NCBI GenBank assembly: GCA_024640585.1
Contig: JAHEEQ010000030.1
Coordinates: 1-6,182, forward strand
DNA: 6,182 nt
Direction of reading: 5' to 3'
From: Micrococcales bacterium
GTDB lineage: Bacteria; Actinomycetota; Actinomycetes; S36-B12; UBA5976
Shown here: one piece after another, positions 5,665-6,182 of the stretch
Numbering within the stretch: position 1 is the first letter of the stretch
Layout: every line of letters starts with the position of its first letter
Position numbers and translations under genes: made by a program
Notes under the pieces: generated by a model
Database searches by the model: none
Told to the model about the DNA's origin: nothing
What the model saw: the letters and a program-made list of their open reading frames with translations, nothing else

Positions 5665-6182
5665 CTATTTTGCATTCTTGCGATGGCGGTAAATCTCCAA
5701 CGCAATTGGCAAAGTGCTAAGCGCTACGAAACTTAACAGAATAACTTCGAGATTCGCTTTTACGAAATCGTTATTTCCAAGCGATGCGCCAAGCAATGTA
5801 ATTCCAATTACCCACGCGATTGCGCCAATTGCTGAATTAACGATAAAAGTTCTGCGATCCATTCGCCCCATGCCAGCCATCGCGGTAATTAAAGTGCGAA
5901 CAATTGGTACGAAGCGAGCCAAGATAATCGCTCGAGGACCATATTTTGCAAAAAACTCTTCAGTTTTCGCAATGTATTCAGGTCGCAACAATTTTGAGTT
6001 TGGACGGTTAAATAACTTCGGACCAATTGCATGACCGAGTTGATAGCCAACAATATTTCCAGCGACAGCAGCGATGTAAAGAATTGCGATAACAAGCCAA
6101 AGTGGTTCAGTCATTTTCCCGGAGGTAACCAATAGACCAGTTAAAAACAAGAGAGAGTCACCTGGGAAAAACATTCCAACGA
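5665..6182 (-). CDS. DedA-family membrane protein, N-terminus cut by window edge
   Basis: DedA (VTT/SNARE-associated) proteins are inner-membrane proteins; some flip lipid carriers such as undecaprenyl phosphate or phosphatidylethanolamine, and others affect membrane energetics. The visible C-terminal part has FFPGDSLLFLTGLL near the edge, a membrane segment WLVIAILYIAAVAGNIVGYQLG, and the family motif FFAKYGPRAIILARFVPIVRT followed by AMAGMGRM. Two more hydrophobic segments follow (IGAIAWVIGITLLG and VILLSFVALSTLPIAL), then a basic tail RHRKNAK. The ATG at 6174 gives 169 residues but is probably internal. The two complete codons before it read Val-Gly in an open frame, and VG before FFPGDSLLF fits the family, whose members usually run beyond 200 residues. 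The stop (TAG) lies two bases from the pyrE stop. The substrate is not determinable. Confidence 0.93.
   Translation of the reverse strand, partial: VGMFFPGDSLLFLTGLLVTSGKMTEPLWLVIAILYIAAVAGNIVGYQLGHAIGPKLFNRPNSKLLRPEYIAKTEEFFAKYGPRAIILARFVPIVRTLITAMAGMGRMDRRTFIVNSAIGAIAWVIGITLLGASLGNNDFVKANLEVILLSFVALSTLPIALEIYRHRKNAK

Noticed and set aside
5658..5674. Palindrome TGTAAAA-CTA-TTTTGCA holding the stop codons of both pyrE and the DedA gene, as a possible two-way terminator
   Set aside because: The stem is almost all A-T with a three-base loop and one wobble pair, too weak for an intrinsic terminator, and no GC stem with a U run is present.
5714..6034. 106-codon open frame on the plus strand, opposite the DedA gene
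   Set aside because: The opposite strand carries an unmistakable DedA protein with its family motif; this frame shows no protein-like features.

Overview
The window is a compact, moderately AT-rich stretch of what is most likely an actinobacterial chromosome. The reasons are the gene order dnaK-grpE-dnaJ-hspR with a MerR-type HspR repressor, a DnaK without the roughly 25-residue nucleotide-binding-domain insert of proteobacterial homologues, a DnaJ1-like DnaJ, and an actinobacterial-looking SDR gene and pyrE. The A/T-leaning codon use, short proteins and near-absent intergenic space suggest a streamlined, lower-GC actinobacterium, such as a freshwater acI / Nanopelagicales-type organism. That placement is inference; no marker in the window fixes it.

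Layout. Bases 1-72 are a leader with a plausible housekeeping promoter and a strong Shine-Dalgarno site. Bases 73-3939 hold the plus-strand chaperone operon: dnaK, grpE (overlaps dnaK by one base), dnaJ (38-base gap) and hspR (overlaps dnaJ by one base). A short-chain dehydrogenase gene follows hspR after two bases (3942-4700). It overlaps tail to tail by 29 bases with an unrecognised minus-strand gene (4672-5082). That gene diverges from pyrE (5126-5662) across only 43 bases, in which both genes have a TANNNT -10 hexamer exactly six bases before the ATG, the geometry of leaderless actinobacterial promoters. pyrE converges with a DedA-family membrane protein gene (5665 to the right edge), which is cut by the window end.

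How the genes work together. DnaK, DnaJ and GrpE form the Hsp70 folding cycle: DnaJ delivers clients and triggers ATP hydrolysis, and GrpE exchanges nucleotide. HspR is known in actinobacteria to repress this operon with DnaK as co-repressor, so the operon probably encodes its own feedback loop. The SDR may be co-transcribed with it by position alone. PyrE (UMP synthesis), the unknown protein and the DedA protein show no functional link to the chaperones.

I see no RNA gene, mobile element, CRISPR array, long repeat or convincing intrinsic terminator, and no gene-free stretch over 300 bases. This is ordinary core-genome sequence and I find no novel multi-gene system. The points worth a second look are the paired leaderless promoters, the unrecognised 136-residue protein, altered zinc motifs in DnaJ, the SDR placed directly after hspR, and the absence of a visible HspR operator in the short leader.
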